Shown: piece by piece, positions 21,029 through 31,325 of the stretch
Layout of the letters: each line of letters begins with the position of its first letter
How positions within the stretch are numbered: the first letter of the stretch is position 1
Assembly: GCA_030015575.1 (NCBI GenBank)
Contig: JASDDO010000006.1
Location: forward strand, 105,578,045-105,642,044
Length of the DNA stretch: 64,000 nucleotides
Reading direction: 5' to 3'
Source: Agapanthus africanus
Lineage: Eukaryota; Streptophyta; Magnoliopsida; Asparagales; Amaryllidaceae
Notes under the pieces: generated by a model
Told to the model about the DNA's origin: nothing
The model's database searches: none
What the model saw: only the letters and a program-made list of their open reading frames with translations
Position numbers and translations under genes: made by a program

Positions 21029-23065
21029 ATGACTGGACTTAAGTTACTTTTAGAGAAAAATATACTAACGGGGCCAAACTATAAAGATTGGCTGCGGAAT
21101 GTCAAAATGGCTTTGACCTATGACAAACTGGGGTACGTCCTCACCGCTACGGCACCTGCTGTCCCTGGTCCCAAATCCAGCAATGCGGATAAGGAAATCC
21201 GCAAAACCTGGGATTTAGATTGCGCGAGAGCCAAGTGCATCGTGCTTGCCTCGATGAACAATGAACATCAGAGGAGGCACGAGGATATGTCCCTAGATGG
21301 CATATTTCTCCATACAAAGGATCTTTATGGAGAGCAATCTCATATAGCAAGATACGAGACCTCTAAGAAATTGTTTCGAGCGAGGTTGGCTGTCGGGTCA
21401 TCGGTAGGTGAACATGTCCTACAGATGATTGGCTATATAGAAGAGCTCGCAGACCTTGGGACGACTTTGGATAATGAGCTCTATACAGACCTTGTTCTCC
21501 AGTCCCTTCCTTCCACCTACGCCCAGTTTATCCTCAACTTCAATCTTCAAGGAAAAGAAGTTGAACTTGCGGAACTCCTGAACATGTTAAGGAGTACGGA
21601 GGGCACCTTGCAGAAGGCAAGGGAAACACCCGCTATGTTTGTTGGCGGTTCATCTTCTTCCGGGTCCAAGGCTAGGGCCAAAGGAAGGAAGAAGAAGGCC
21701 GCACCCAGACCTAGAGGAGGTGTTAGTAAGGTGGGAGGGAAGGGAAAGAAAAAGAAAGCAGTACCGATAGTTGGTCAGGATAAGTGCTTCCATTGTCATA
21801 GGAAAGGGCACTGGAAGAAGGATTGCAAGGCGTGGAACGCCAAGAACCAGGAACCGAAGCAAGCTGTGGCTTCGACTTCAGGTGTGTTTGTAATTGAGAA
21901 TTGTCTGTCGATCAACTCTACTTCCTGGGTATTGGATACCGGATCAGGATCTCATATTTGCAATTCATTGCAGGCACTGAGAAACCGTAGAGTGCTGAAG
22001 GAAGGTGATATGATCCTCAGGGTTGCTAACGGAGCTAGCGTGGGAGCTGCGTCCGTCGGGGATTATCACCTAGGATTGACGAGTGGACACATTTTGGTTT
22101 TACATAACTGTTATTTTGTACCCAGCTTAACGTGTAATATCATATCAGTTTCCTTGTTATCAAATAAAGGTTATGATTTCACGTTTGTAAGAGATGTTGT
22201 CAACATCCACCTTAATCATGGTTTGATTGGGTCCGGTACTCTAAATAACGGCATATATGTTTTAAATCAACACCAAATTTTCAATGTCCAGAACACACTA
22301 AAAAGAAAGTCTCCAGATTTTAATAAAGCTTTCTTATGGCATTGTAGACTGGGTCACATCAATGAGAGAAGGTTGACTAAGTTGCATAGAGAAGGATATT
22401 TGGACACGTTCGAATATCAAACTTATGACACTTTTCAATCTTGTCTCAAAGGAAAGATGACAAAGACTCCATTCACTGGACAAGGAGTAAGAGCGAGCGA
22501 GCTCTTAGGACTCATACACAGTGATGTATGCGGTCCAATGTCTACACATGCAAGAGGTGGTTTTTTCTATTTCATTACTTTCACGGATGATTACTCAAGA
22601 TACGGATTCATTTATCTGATGAAACATAAATCCGAGGCTTTTGAGAAATTCCAAGAGTATAAGAATGAAGTAGAAAACCAAACCGGCAAAAGTATCAAGA
22701 CACTTAGATCTGATCGAGGTGGTGAATACTTGAGTGCCGAGTTCCTTGGTTACCTAAAAGAGAAAGGAATTCTCTCTCAGCTTACTCCTCCGTACACTCC
22801 ACAGCATAACGGTGTATCGGAGAGACGGAATCGAACCCTATTGGATATGGTACGATCCATGATGAGTAATGCTGAGTTACCACGATCTTTCTGGGGTTAT
22901 GCGCTAGAATCAGCGGCATATCTTCTGAACAGGGCTCCAACCAAGACTGTGCCTACCACTCCATATCAGATGTGGACTGGGAAGAAACCCCATCTTCAGC
23001 ATATGAAGATTTGGGGATGTCCAGCTTTTGTTAAAAAGCAGCATGTGGACAAGCTCGAGGCATGA
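21029..23065 (+). CDS. CopB Gag-protease-integrase block
   Basis: Start chosen at 21029 (MTGLKLLLEKNILTGPNY), the first codon after the acceptor-like AG; the frame is open from 20981. Order: UBN2-type Copia Gag; basic stretch; CCHC zinc knuckle CFHCHRKGHWKKDC (21785-21826) that binds RNA; aspartic protease VLDTGSGSHIC (DTG at 21935-21943); pre-integrase WHCRLGHIN; integrase with catalytic HSDVCGPM, LRSDRGGEYLS and the Glu of PQHNGVSERRNRT. It ends at TGA 23063-23065, where CopA-1 reads CGG (Arg), so this is a nonsense mutation near the integrase C-terminus. In life the polyprotein builds the particle, matures it and integrates cDNA. Confidence 0.92.
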   Translation: MTGLKLLLEKNILTGPNYKDWLRNVKMALTYDKLGYVLTATAPAVPGPKSSNADKEIRKTWDLDCARAKCIVLASMNNEHQRRHEDMSLDGIFLHTKDLYGEQSHIARYETSKKLFRARLAVGSSVGEHVLQMIGYIEELADLGTTLDNELYTDLVLQSLPSTYAQFILNFNLQGKEVELAELLNMLRSTEGTLQKARETPAMFVGGSSSSGSKARAKGRKKKAAPRPRGGVSKVGGKGKKKKAVPIVGQDKCFHCHRKGHWKKDCKAWNAKNQEPKQAVASTSGVFVIENCLSINSTSWVLDTGSGSHICNSLQALRNRRVLKEGDMILRVANGASVGAASVGDYHLGLTSGHILVLHNCYFVPSLTCNIISVSLLSNKGYDFTFVRDVVNIHLNHGLIGSGTLNNGIYVLNQHQIFNVQNTLKRKSPDFNKAFLWHCRLGHINERRLTKLHREGYLDTFEYQTYDTFQSCLKGKMTKTPFTGQGVRASELLGLIHSDVCGPMSTHARGGFFYFITFTDDYSRYGFIYLMKHKSEAFEKFQEYKNEVENQTGKSIKTLRSDRGGEYLSAEFLGYLKEKGILSQLTPPYTPQHNGVSERRNRTLLDMVRSMMSNAELPRSFWGYALESAAYLLNRAPTKTVPTTPYQMWTGKKPHLQHMKIWGCPAFVKKQHVDKLEA

Positions 23066-23421
23066 TCAGTAAAATGTTTGTTTGTGGGATATCCAAAGAA
23101 CTCCAAGGGATATTATTTCTATTACGCAGAGGAACAAATGGTATTTGTTTCTCGTAATGCCCATTTTCTGGAACATCTGTTTTTAGAAAAGGAATCAAGT
23201 GGGAGCGAAATAGAACTGGAAGAAATTCCAGAACCACAAACCAATACTGAAAGTTTGGTAGAACCGGAAGTTCAGGAAGAACAGGACATTCCCGCACCCC
23301 TCCGCAGGAGTAGTAGGCCGTCTCATCCGCCTGAGAGATACTACGGTTTTCTCATAGACGGGGATAGAGAGGATTGCATCATAGATGATAATGAACCTAC
23401 TGACTTCCAGCAGGCCATCCA
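23066..23421 (+). pseudogene. CopB integrase tail and linker, after the stop
   Basis: Same frame as the upstream block: LFVGYPKNSKGYYFYY, an acidic Glu-rich linker and LRRSSRPSHPPERYYGFL leading to RT. It is cut after the codons for Gln-Gln-Ala-Ile by the solo LTR. The last five bases are the target site ATCCA. Confidence 0.88.
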
Positions 23422-25666
23422 TGTAAGTGCACGGCGGCGCCCCGGCCGTCAATCCGACGGCCAAACGCGGAAACGGTGGTAAACTTAAAATTTTGCGGAC
23501 TTAGCAAACCGGCACCACCGCGCACTAAACCCCGGATCGTGCCATTAAACTAGTCTAAGCTAACTAACAAGATAGTGTTAGAGATGTACCGACGATCCAA
23601 GTCCTCCGGTCTTCATCTCCACTCCGATCTCCTCGCGGGATCTCGGTCCGTCTCCTCCTCGTCGGAAAGGGCACCACGAAGCCGGGTACTTTTACGGGCT
23701 CCCACCTCTATGCCGAGGCAACTCGGGCGCGAAGCTGGCGAATCGACGCGTCCAAGATTTGCTGTAGGAATATAGTGTAGAGTGTATGTCTCACTTTGGG
23801 GTTGGTTGCCATAGATGGAGGAATGGTGTATAGAAAATTGGTGCTTTCAATTTTCTAGCAATGGAATGAGATGAAGAATGATATACACAAAATGAATCAC
23901 TCTCATTTTTCTTCCTCTCAAAGATGAAGCTCTCATTTTCTTCTCTTTTCTTCTTCTCTCTTTCTTTTTACAACCATGATAATAATCTCTTCCATTTAGA
24001 AATGGTGGAGGATAATAATATGAAGCAAGAGGGAGGTGAGTGTAGTAAAAGGAGGAGGGTGACCACATCCAAACATAATCATCACTAAACTTTACATCAA
24101 CCTCAAATCCAATCTAATCTCATAAATACATGAAAAGCAAAGATGCTTATCATATCAACCCTTATGCAATAAAACCCCCCACCTTGTGTTATTTGCAAAC
24201 TTGCAAATAACACCCTCCATCGGAAAAGTCCGGCCGGGAAAGAACAAAGGAAAACCGGCCGGAACGGAATGCGAACTGGCAACTCCAGAAAACTGGTCCC
24301 GTAATAAATTACAGGAAAACCCCGATACTGTGCATACACACCCGCATTTATATTCCGTCCGGATACAAATGCAATGAGACAAAATCTACACTGTACTATA
24401 CTAGGACCGGCTTAAACCAAAGCCGGCTAGCAAAATCCGTCCGATCCTGATCCGTGCAATACCGCACGTATCTGATCGAACGCTGCCATTTAACCATACG
24501 GCCACTAGTACAAACCGTCCGATCCTGATCCGTGCAATACCGCACGCATCTGATCGGACCCTGCCATATCTCCATACGGCCTCTACAGCGTTTCGCCCGA
24601 AACTTGAGTAACTGAAAGTGTGGTGGACTCTAAAGACTCGTCAATACTATGGCTGTGGATTTAACCACTAGCACGTCAGAGGTATAAGCCAATACGTGAC
24701 GGGCCACCAGTTATTGACTAAAAGGGACGTCGATGAGGAAGCTCACCCCGACACCCAACTGAGCCTGTCAGTGACAATATCCGTACAGTCCGGTCCGTTC
24801 GTCTATGAGCATCGCATGGCGGGCCTAGGGGGTTGGTAAAAGTCAGACCCCCAAAAGCGGTACAAGTCGTGTCGGAGTGTAGCCCAGAACACCCTGAGAT
24901 ACTACTGGAATACCTACCAGTAAATCTCCTGCCTTGGCCAAGGTCTTTTCATGTTCTGGCTCTCCTAGACACAGCGCGACCTCACCCCCAATACCGGGAG
25001 AGACGAACCCCTGAAGATCCGCTCACTGCCTCCATGTGGCTCGGGACTGTACCCAACTAAAACCTGTTTGCACGACTCCTTTGAGCCGTGGTAGGGTAGT
25101 AATCAAAGTACAGTGGGAACTCACACGAGACAAATGACGATCCCCAGGTCGATGAACTAACCTGTACACATGTCACCAGGGAACTGCTATCTGACGTCAA
25201 GTATAATCCCAACTAGCAGGTTCCCGGCGAGTCCTGTCCGGTGTACTCATAACCCAATGAGCATCTGTATACATCTTAGGTGGTCCAACTGACACCAGTG
25301 GCTTGTGAGACCGGCCACCGCCCCTCGTCGGGGTCTCGACTGTATACACTAGTCTACTCTGGAGAATCGATGCCCTGTCTCGAAACTCCCACGACTAGGG
25401 ACCTATTAAGGATGTGCTTGTAGACTCCAGCTCTCACTTATATGATCGCCCTCATACTGCTGGCAGACAACCAAGAATCCTAGGGCTCTATCAACGTGCA
25501 ATAGCGACCTGTCAGGTCACCTAAAGCAGTACACGATGATAAAGGTAAACCAGATAGCATACTATCATCTTGAGTAAGACTGTCCTACCGGGATAGGTCC
25601 TCCCTCAATCATTGCAATCACGTGCCTGTGATCCAATAATTGACTCTGAGGGCACTATCTCCAACA
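23422..25666 (-). repeat. Solo LTR of family CopC inside CopB
   Basis: 2245 bp; the minus strand begins TGTTGGAGATAGTGCCCTCA and ends in CACTTACA. It is flanked by ATCCA at 23417-23421 and 25667-25671. There is no PBS, PPT or internal region, so it is the product of LTR-LTR recombination of a full CopC insertion. Open frames inside it (for example 24103-24382, 24833-25060) are not genes. It is the full-length reference for the shortened CopC-2 LTR. Confidence 0.95.
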
Positions 25667-27220
25667 ATCCAGAGCGGCGACTCGGTACGATGGCTAGATG
25701 CAATGCGGACCGAAATGGAGTCCATGTACACCAACAAAGTATGGACTTTGGACTTTGCTCCAGATGGGGTAAAACCCATAGGATGCAAATGGATCTTCAA
25801 GAAAAAGATTGGTGTAGATGGACAGGTGGAAACCTATAAGGCTAGACTTGTTGCAAAGGGTTTTCGTCAAAGACCTGGTTTGGACTATGACGAAACTTTT
25901 TCTCCAGTGGCTATGCTCAAATCCATTCGGGTCCTTCTTGCTATTGCTGCCTTCCATGATTATGAAATCTGGCAGATGGACGTAAAGACGGCTTTTCTGA
26001 ATGGAAATTTAGAAGAGAGCGTCTATATGGATCAGCCAGAGGGTTTCAATCAGAGTGGGAGCAGCGGGAAAGTATGCAAGCTGCTTAAGTCTATTTATGG
26101 ACTAAAGCAGGCATTGCGGAGTTGGAACATCTGTTTTGATGAGACAGTCAAAGAATATGACTTTATCAAAAATCCAGATGAGCCGTGCATATATAGTAAA
26201 GTTGTAGCCAGAAGTGTCGTATTCCTCGTCTTGTACGTGGATGACATTCTATTGATAGGAAATGACATTCCTATGATACAATCTGTCAAAGGATTCTTGT
26301 CACACAGGTTCTCCATGAAAGACCTAGGTGATGCCTCTTACATTCTGGGGATCCGGATCTATTGTGATAGATCCAAGAGGATGTTGGGACTTTCGCAGTT
26401 CAGGTATATCGACACTGTACTGAAAAGATTCAGTATGGAAGATTCTAAGCGCGGTAATCTACCGGCTTGTCACGGAATCACCCTCTCCAAAGAGATGTCT
26501 CCCAAGACTGATTTGGAAAGGGAACGCATGTCTATTATACCTTACGCTTCTGCGGTAGGCTCTATAATGTATGCGATGTTTTGTACCAGACCAGATGTAG
26601 CTTACTTACTAAGCGTGGTAAGCCGGTATCAGTCAGACCCAGGGGAGAAACACTGGATAGCAGTTAAGAACATTCTCAAGTACCTGAGGAGGACTAAGGA
26701 GATGTTCTTGGTTTACGGCGGAAAAGACCTCAGGTTGGAGGCCTTTGCTGATTCCGGCTTCCAGAGTGATAAGGACGATTCCAAGTCCATGTCGGGTTAT
26801 GTCTTTACCCTCAATGGAGGGGCGGTGTGCTGGAAGAGCTCCAAGCAGGACACCGTTCCTGACTCGACGATGGAAGCGGAGTATATAGCTGCTTCCGATG
26901 CCGTAAAAGAAGCAGTCTGGATGAAGAAGTTCCTAACAGAACTTCAGGTTGTTCCTACCATAGTTGATCCAATACCTCTGTATTGCGACAACAACGGAGC
27001 TATAGCTTTAGCAAAGGAATCAAGGTCCCATCAGAAGTCCAGACACATCTTGAGGCGGTATCACCTGATCAGGGAGATCATTGATCGTCAGGAGATCGAG
27101 GTTCGGAGAGTTGCTTCAGAAGAGAACATTGCTGATCCATTCACGAAGGCCCTTCCTCAGATTCAGTTCGAGAGGCTGCTGGAGATCATTGGTCTACGAT
27201 ATGCCAGTACATGGCCCTAG
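25667..27220 (+). CDS. CopB reverse transcriptase-RNase H block
   Basis: Resumes the CopB polyprotein in phase after the solo LTR. The ATG at 25640 lies in the LTR and is not a real start. RT: WLDAMRTEMESMYTNKVW, MDVKTAFLNGNLEESVY, catalytic YVDDILLIGNDI (26234-26245), SMKDLGDASYILGI. RNase H: DSTMEAEYIA, YCDNNGAIALAKE, SHQKSRHILRRYH. No internal stop. It ends one base before the PPT, leaving no room for an envelope-like ORF. This is the best preserved Copia RT in the window and the natural query for lineage assignment. Confidence 0.93.
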   Translation: MQSGDSVRWLDAMRTEMESMYTNKVWTLDFAPDGVKPIGCKWIFKKKIGVDGQVETYKARLVAKGFRQRPGLDYDETFSPVAMLKSIRVLLAIAAFHDYEIWQMDVKTAFLNGNLEESVYMDQPEGFNQSGSSGKVCKLLKSIYGLKQALRSWNICFDETVKEYDFIKNPDEPCIYSKVVARSVVFLVLYVDDILLIGNDIPMIQSVKGFLSHRFSMKDLGDASYILGIRIYCDRSKRMLGLSQFRYIDTVLKRFSMEDSKRGNLPACHGITLSKEMSPKTDLERERMSIIPYASAVGSIMYAMFCTRPDVAYLLSVVSRYQSDPGEKHWIAVKNILKYLRRTKEMFLVYGGKDLRLEAFADSGFQSDKDDSKSMSGYVFTLNGGAVCWKSSKQDTVPDSTMEAEYIAASDAVKEAVWMKKFLTELQVVPTIVDPIPLYCDNNGAIALAKESRSHQKSRHILRRYHLIREIIDRQEIEVRRVASEENIADPFTKALPQIQFERLLEIIGLRYASTWP

Positions 27221-27221
27221 T

Positions 27222-27234
27222 GCAAGTGGGAGAT
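27222..27234 (+). other. Polypurine tract, CopB
   Basis: GCAAGTGGGAGAT directly before the 3' LTR. Confidence 0.88.
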
Positions 27235-29108
27235 TGTTAGTGTTTATGCCCTAGAAGGCCATTACTGTATCATACTAGCTTGTATATTACTTAATGGAAG
27301 CTTGGGATATTCACATGTATATAACAGTCTTGCTAAACATGGTAGTATGCTACTTGGTTTTTCTATCTTAATATGTGAGTGTACGTATTGATAGAGCTCT
27401 TAGGATCTTGCTTGTCTACCAGCGTTGTGATGGCAGTCACACTAGTAGAGGCTGGGTAGTCTACAAGCATATCCTTATTCAGGTCCCTGGTCGTTGGATT
27501 ATTGAGACAGAGCATCGATACTCCGGAGTAGACTGGTGTGTACGCTTCTCATCCCAGTTAGGGAGATGGTCTGTCCCACAGCCGTCAGTACGTCGTACTG
27601 GAGATAGTATACAGGTGCTCGTTAGGTTACGGGTACACCGGACAGGACTCACAGGGAACTGTTGGTTGGTTTGATACCAGTCGTCAGTAAACAGTTCCCA
27701 GGTGACATGAGTACAGCGTAGTCCGCAGACTTGACACTGCTACTTCGCCTCGAGTGTGTCCCACTGTTCTTAGATTGCTACCCTACCACGGCTCAAAGGA
27801 GTCGTGCAAACAGGTAGCAGTTGGGTGCAGTCCCGAGCACTTGGAGGCAGTGGCGGTTAGACAGGATTCGTCCCTCCCGTAGATATCGTGCTGTGTCAGA
27901 GAGCCATTACGCAAAGTCCCTGGCCAGGGCAAGCGAGATTTGCTGGTAGGTTCCAGTAGTTTCTCAGGGTGTAATAGGCTTCCCTCTGACACGACTTATA
28001 CCGCTATTAGGGGACTGACGCTTGCCGCCCCCCTAGGCCCGATATGCGATAGTCTTGGACGAACGGACCGGACTGTATGGAGATTGTCACATCAGACTCA
28101 GTAGGAGTTCGGATGGGTTTTCTCATCGGCCTTCTTATCGACAACTACCTGGGGACCGTTACGTACAACTAGTGCCGCTTGCGGTCTGTGGTTAAACCCA
28201 CTGCCAGCGTAGTAGTCGAGTCTCTAGAGTCCCACACAGAGAGTTTCCTACTCCAGGCGAAACGATATAGAGGTTGCATGGTTTTGCGACAAAGGGTTCG
28301 GACGCATACGTGCGTTTACGCACGTACGACTTTCGGACAGTTTTTACCAGTCGGCTTTGGTTTAAGCCAGTTACTGGTATCCGGTTATTGGATTTTTACA
28401 GTCTAAAGTTTTTCCGTATTTTTTGCGGATTGGAGGGGCGTTCTCGTAATTGTACGAGAAGCTTCTAGAAGATGTGACTAAGGAGGTTACTTTGGATGAG
28501 ATTGTGAGTCATGGTGGTGATTCATTCATTTCATTAATGCACATTTATTGCTTAATGACTCATGCTAATGAATCACCACTAGATATTTGTAAAGCATGCT
28601 TATTCATCACTCATTTTCTTTTATTGATAAATAAGAATGCTTCATAATATATTATGATACACTCTCTCTCTTCTCATTATCTTATCTCATATTCTCTCTC
28701 CTCAAGCTCTCATCTTCAAGATACTAATCCTTAATCCTCATGTGTTGAGATCAAAGGTTTAGTTAGACTTAAGCATCCATTACCTTCACTCTATATCATC
28801 CTTTCATCTTTGATTAGCAATCAAACTTGATTAGTTACCTCAAGTTAGAGGTGTAGCTTGGTGTCTTGCTCTCGGGTGGATCGTCTACTACCTAGAGAAG
28901 GTCGAGGAGAACAAAGGAGGACACAAAGACGAAGGACCGTTTTCATTAGGTATAATCCCTTAACACTATAGTTTAGTATAGCTATGTGTTCGGTTATTAT
29001 TTGTTTAGCTTCGATTCAAGCGGTTAGTCGATGTTCGTTCTTTAAACTTGATCGTTTTTGAAAATTCCGCCTCCCCATAAGTACTGGGGTGTACTACATC
29101 GACTTACA
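27235..29108 (+). repeat. 3' LTR of CopB
   Basis: 1874 bp, matching 17126-19009 with few substitutions and about a 10-base deletion near 27878. Followed by the GATTG duplication and the 3' LTR of CopA-2. Confidence 0.95.
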
Positions 29109-29111
29109 GAT

Positions 29112-31325
29112 TGTTAGTTATATGTATGCCCTAGAGGCCATTACTATACATAGGATGTATATTGTAATGGATGCTTGGACATATATAGGGATGACTTTCT
29201 TGCTCGATATGATAGTATGCTATCTGGTTACCCTTTACCTTAACGTGTACACTGATTGTCTCTCTGTTACATGTTGGTAAAGTCCTTAGGATGTGTACTT
29301 GACTACCTGGACTATGATGCATATCATACTAGTGGGGACATGGTAGTCCATAAGTACATTCTTCAAGGTCCCTAGTCGTGGGTGTATCGAGACAGAGCAT
29401 CGATATACCAGAGTAGACTAGCGTGTAGCTTCTCGACCCATACAGATGGGCGATGGATGATCCCATATCCATTGGTGTTTGACATCAGAGATGATATACG
29501 GGTGCTCAGTAGAGACTGGGTACACTGGACGGACTCGCCGAGAGCTCCCAGATGGTATTATACCTTACGTCAGATGGCAGTTCTCTGGTGACACTGGTAT
29601 AGGTTAGTCTGTAGACCCGAGATCGTCATAGAGTCTTGTGTGATTCCCACTGTGCTTTGATTTCCATCATACCACGTCCAAGAGGGCGTGCAAAAAGGTG
29701 GCTTTTGGGTACTGTCCCGAATCACATGGAGGCAATGAGCGATAGGAGGGGTTTCGTCTCTCCCGGTATAGGGAGTTGATGTTGCGCAGCGCTCGATTGG
29801 CTATAACAGGAAGTCCTTGGCCAAGGCAGTTTTAGGGATTTACTGCTAAGTGTTACCAGTAGTTTCTCGACCCGTTATGAGGCTCATAACGACACGACTT
29901 ATCGAGTTATTGGGGTCTGACGTTTACCACCCCTAGGCAAGATATGCGACATATCAGACGAACAGACCGGACTGTACGGTAGTGTTACTCGTTGGATTCA
30001 CTGGAGTGTGAGGGGGCTTGCTCGTTGATCTTCTGATCGCTCAATACCCGGGTGGCCGTTACGTTTAGCAGACCGCTTGCGGCTTGTGGGTGTTTGATAT
30101 GATCATCACCTGCTGCCGGCGTATTGACGAGTCTTTAGAGTCTTACCCAGGGGTTTCCTGGCTCAAGCGAAACTAAATAGGAGCGCATATGAGATATGTG
30201 CGGGACCGAGGATAATACCAGTATGTGATTATGTATTCTATTCTCGCAATTTGTGACAGTTATCGGTTGTATGCGATATAGCCGGGTTATCGGATCAAGT
30301 GTTGATTCGATAAGTTGTTACTATTGATATTTGTCGGTTATATGCGATATGACCGGATCGTTAAATCAAGTGTTGATTTAATGATTTAATGTATAATTAT
30401 ATATTTGATATATTACTTTACATTAACTAGTATTGGTTCACTTAAGATTTGTTTTCTCACTTGAAAGTGTACATTGTTTATATGTGATATATGCAAGTGT
30501 ACATGTTTGTATCATGCTTGATGATACAAACAAGTAGTGTGTATGAGACTTGAACCATATCAAGGTTGGATTAGGGTTTATTATTTTCCTAAACAAATAA
30601 CAAAAGAGAGTGACTTTGGTCAAAGTTATCAAGCTTCATGAAGCTTGATGAACATTGACAAAGACAACTCTTTTGTCATTTGTTCAAGATATTAGCTAAC
30701 CCAACCCTTAACCTTATGCTATGGTTAATTCTCTATATGAGTTAAGCATGAGGGCTTAACTCAACCATGATGCCATCATTCATTTGATAAGTTTCACTTT
30801 GGATATTATTTATATGATTCTTTTCTTCTTCTTCATCTTCATCAAGCTTGAAAAAGCTTGCTAGCTCCAATGGCATCATGAGAAAAAGAGTGAGAAATCC
30901 AATTCTAAAGTGAGCCAACTTCCTATTTCTTCATCCTCTACCACTTGCCAAGTAGTATAGGGTGTTCTCTTCACAAAGTTTTCGACCGAGTGAAGGAATA
31001 GCTTGAGTTTGAGTCTCCCCGACATAGATCATATTCGGCCTCGAAGTCAATGACCTAGCCCGATCATTTCTCCGACGAAACCATTTCTAGAGTCCGGGAT
31101 CCGATGATCGCAGCAGAGGGACGTCAACACGGAGCTAAAGAAGTGGTGGACCGGATCTACAAAGGTTGTAATCCCTTTCACTTAGTAGCAAAGTCGTTTG
31201 CTTGCTTGCTTTTCGCCTTAACTTCTAGTTAACGATCTTCATTATGGTTTCTCGGCACCGGAAAATTTTTATTTGGCATGGTTGATGCCTTGTGGAACCT
31301 CTTGAGTGTGCCTAGGAACCTTACA
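29112..31325 (+). repeat. 3' LTR of CopA-2
   Basis: 2214 bp beginning TGTTAGTTATATG; its first two bases are shared with the CopB target duplication. It ends CCTAGGAACCTTACA, followed by AGTCA, the target duplication of CopA-2. Confidence 0.95.

Larger units (their letters stand above)
17126..29108 (+). mobile_element. CopB: complete Copia element with Gag, hosting a solo LTR
   Basis: 5' LTR 17126-19009, PBS, 2-kb leader, gag-pol 21029-27220, PPT, 3' LTR 27235-29108. Target duplication GATTG lies at 17121-17125 and 29109-29113. Because the host sequence there is GGGAGATTGTTAG, CopB sits two bases into the 3' LTR of CopA-2. It is the best preserved Copia element here and the only one with a complete Gag. 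Apart from the solo LTR at 23422-25666 I find one nonsense codon. Confidence 0.95.
8961..31325 (+). mobile_element. CopA-2: complete Copia element hosting CopB
   Basis: 5' LTR 8961-11167, PBS, long leader, ruined Gag-less pol, PPT, then CopB (17126-29108), then 3' LTR 29112-31325. Perfect 5-bp target duplications AGTCA lie at 8956-8960 and 31326-31330, inside the CopC-1 LTR. Without CopB the element is about 10.4 kb. Its LTRs are very similar while pol is riddled with stops, so it was most likely already defective when it inserted. Confidence 0.95.

Noticed and set aside
25640-25666. ATG at 25640 as start of a stand-alone RT gene
   Set aside because: It lies in the solo LTR end; the upstream frame across the insertion shows RT is the middle of the CopB polyprotein.
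27221-27234. Envelope-like ORF after pol, as in SIRE/Maximus Copia elements
   Set aside because: In CopA-1 and CopB the pol stop lies one base before the PPT; there is no space for another ORF.
27235-29113. Tandem recombinant of CopA-2 and CopB sharing an LTR instead of nesting
   Set aside because: Perfect GATTG duplication with three extra bases before the CopA-2 LTR fits insertion; recombination at homologous ends would not add them.
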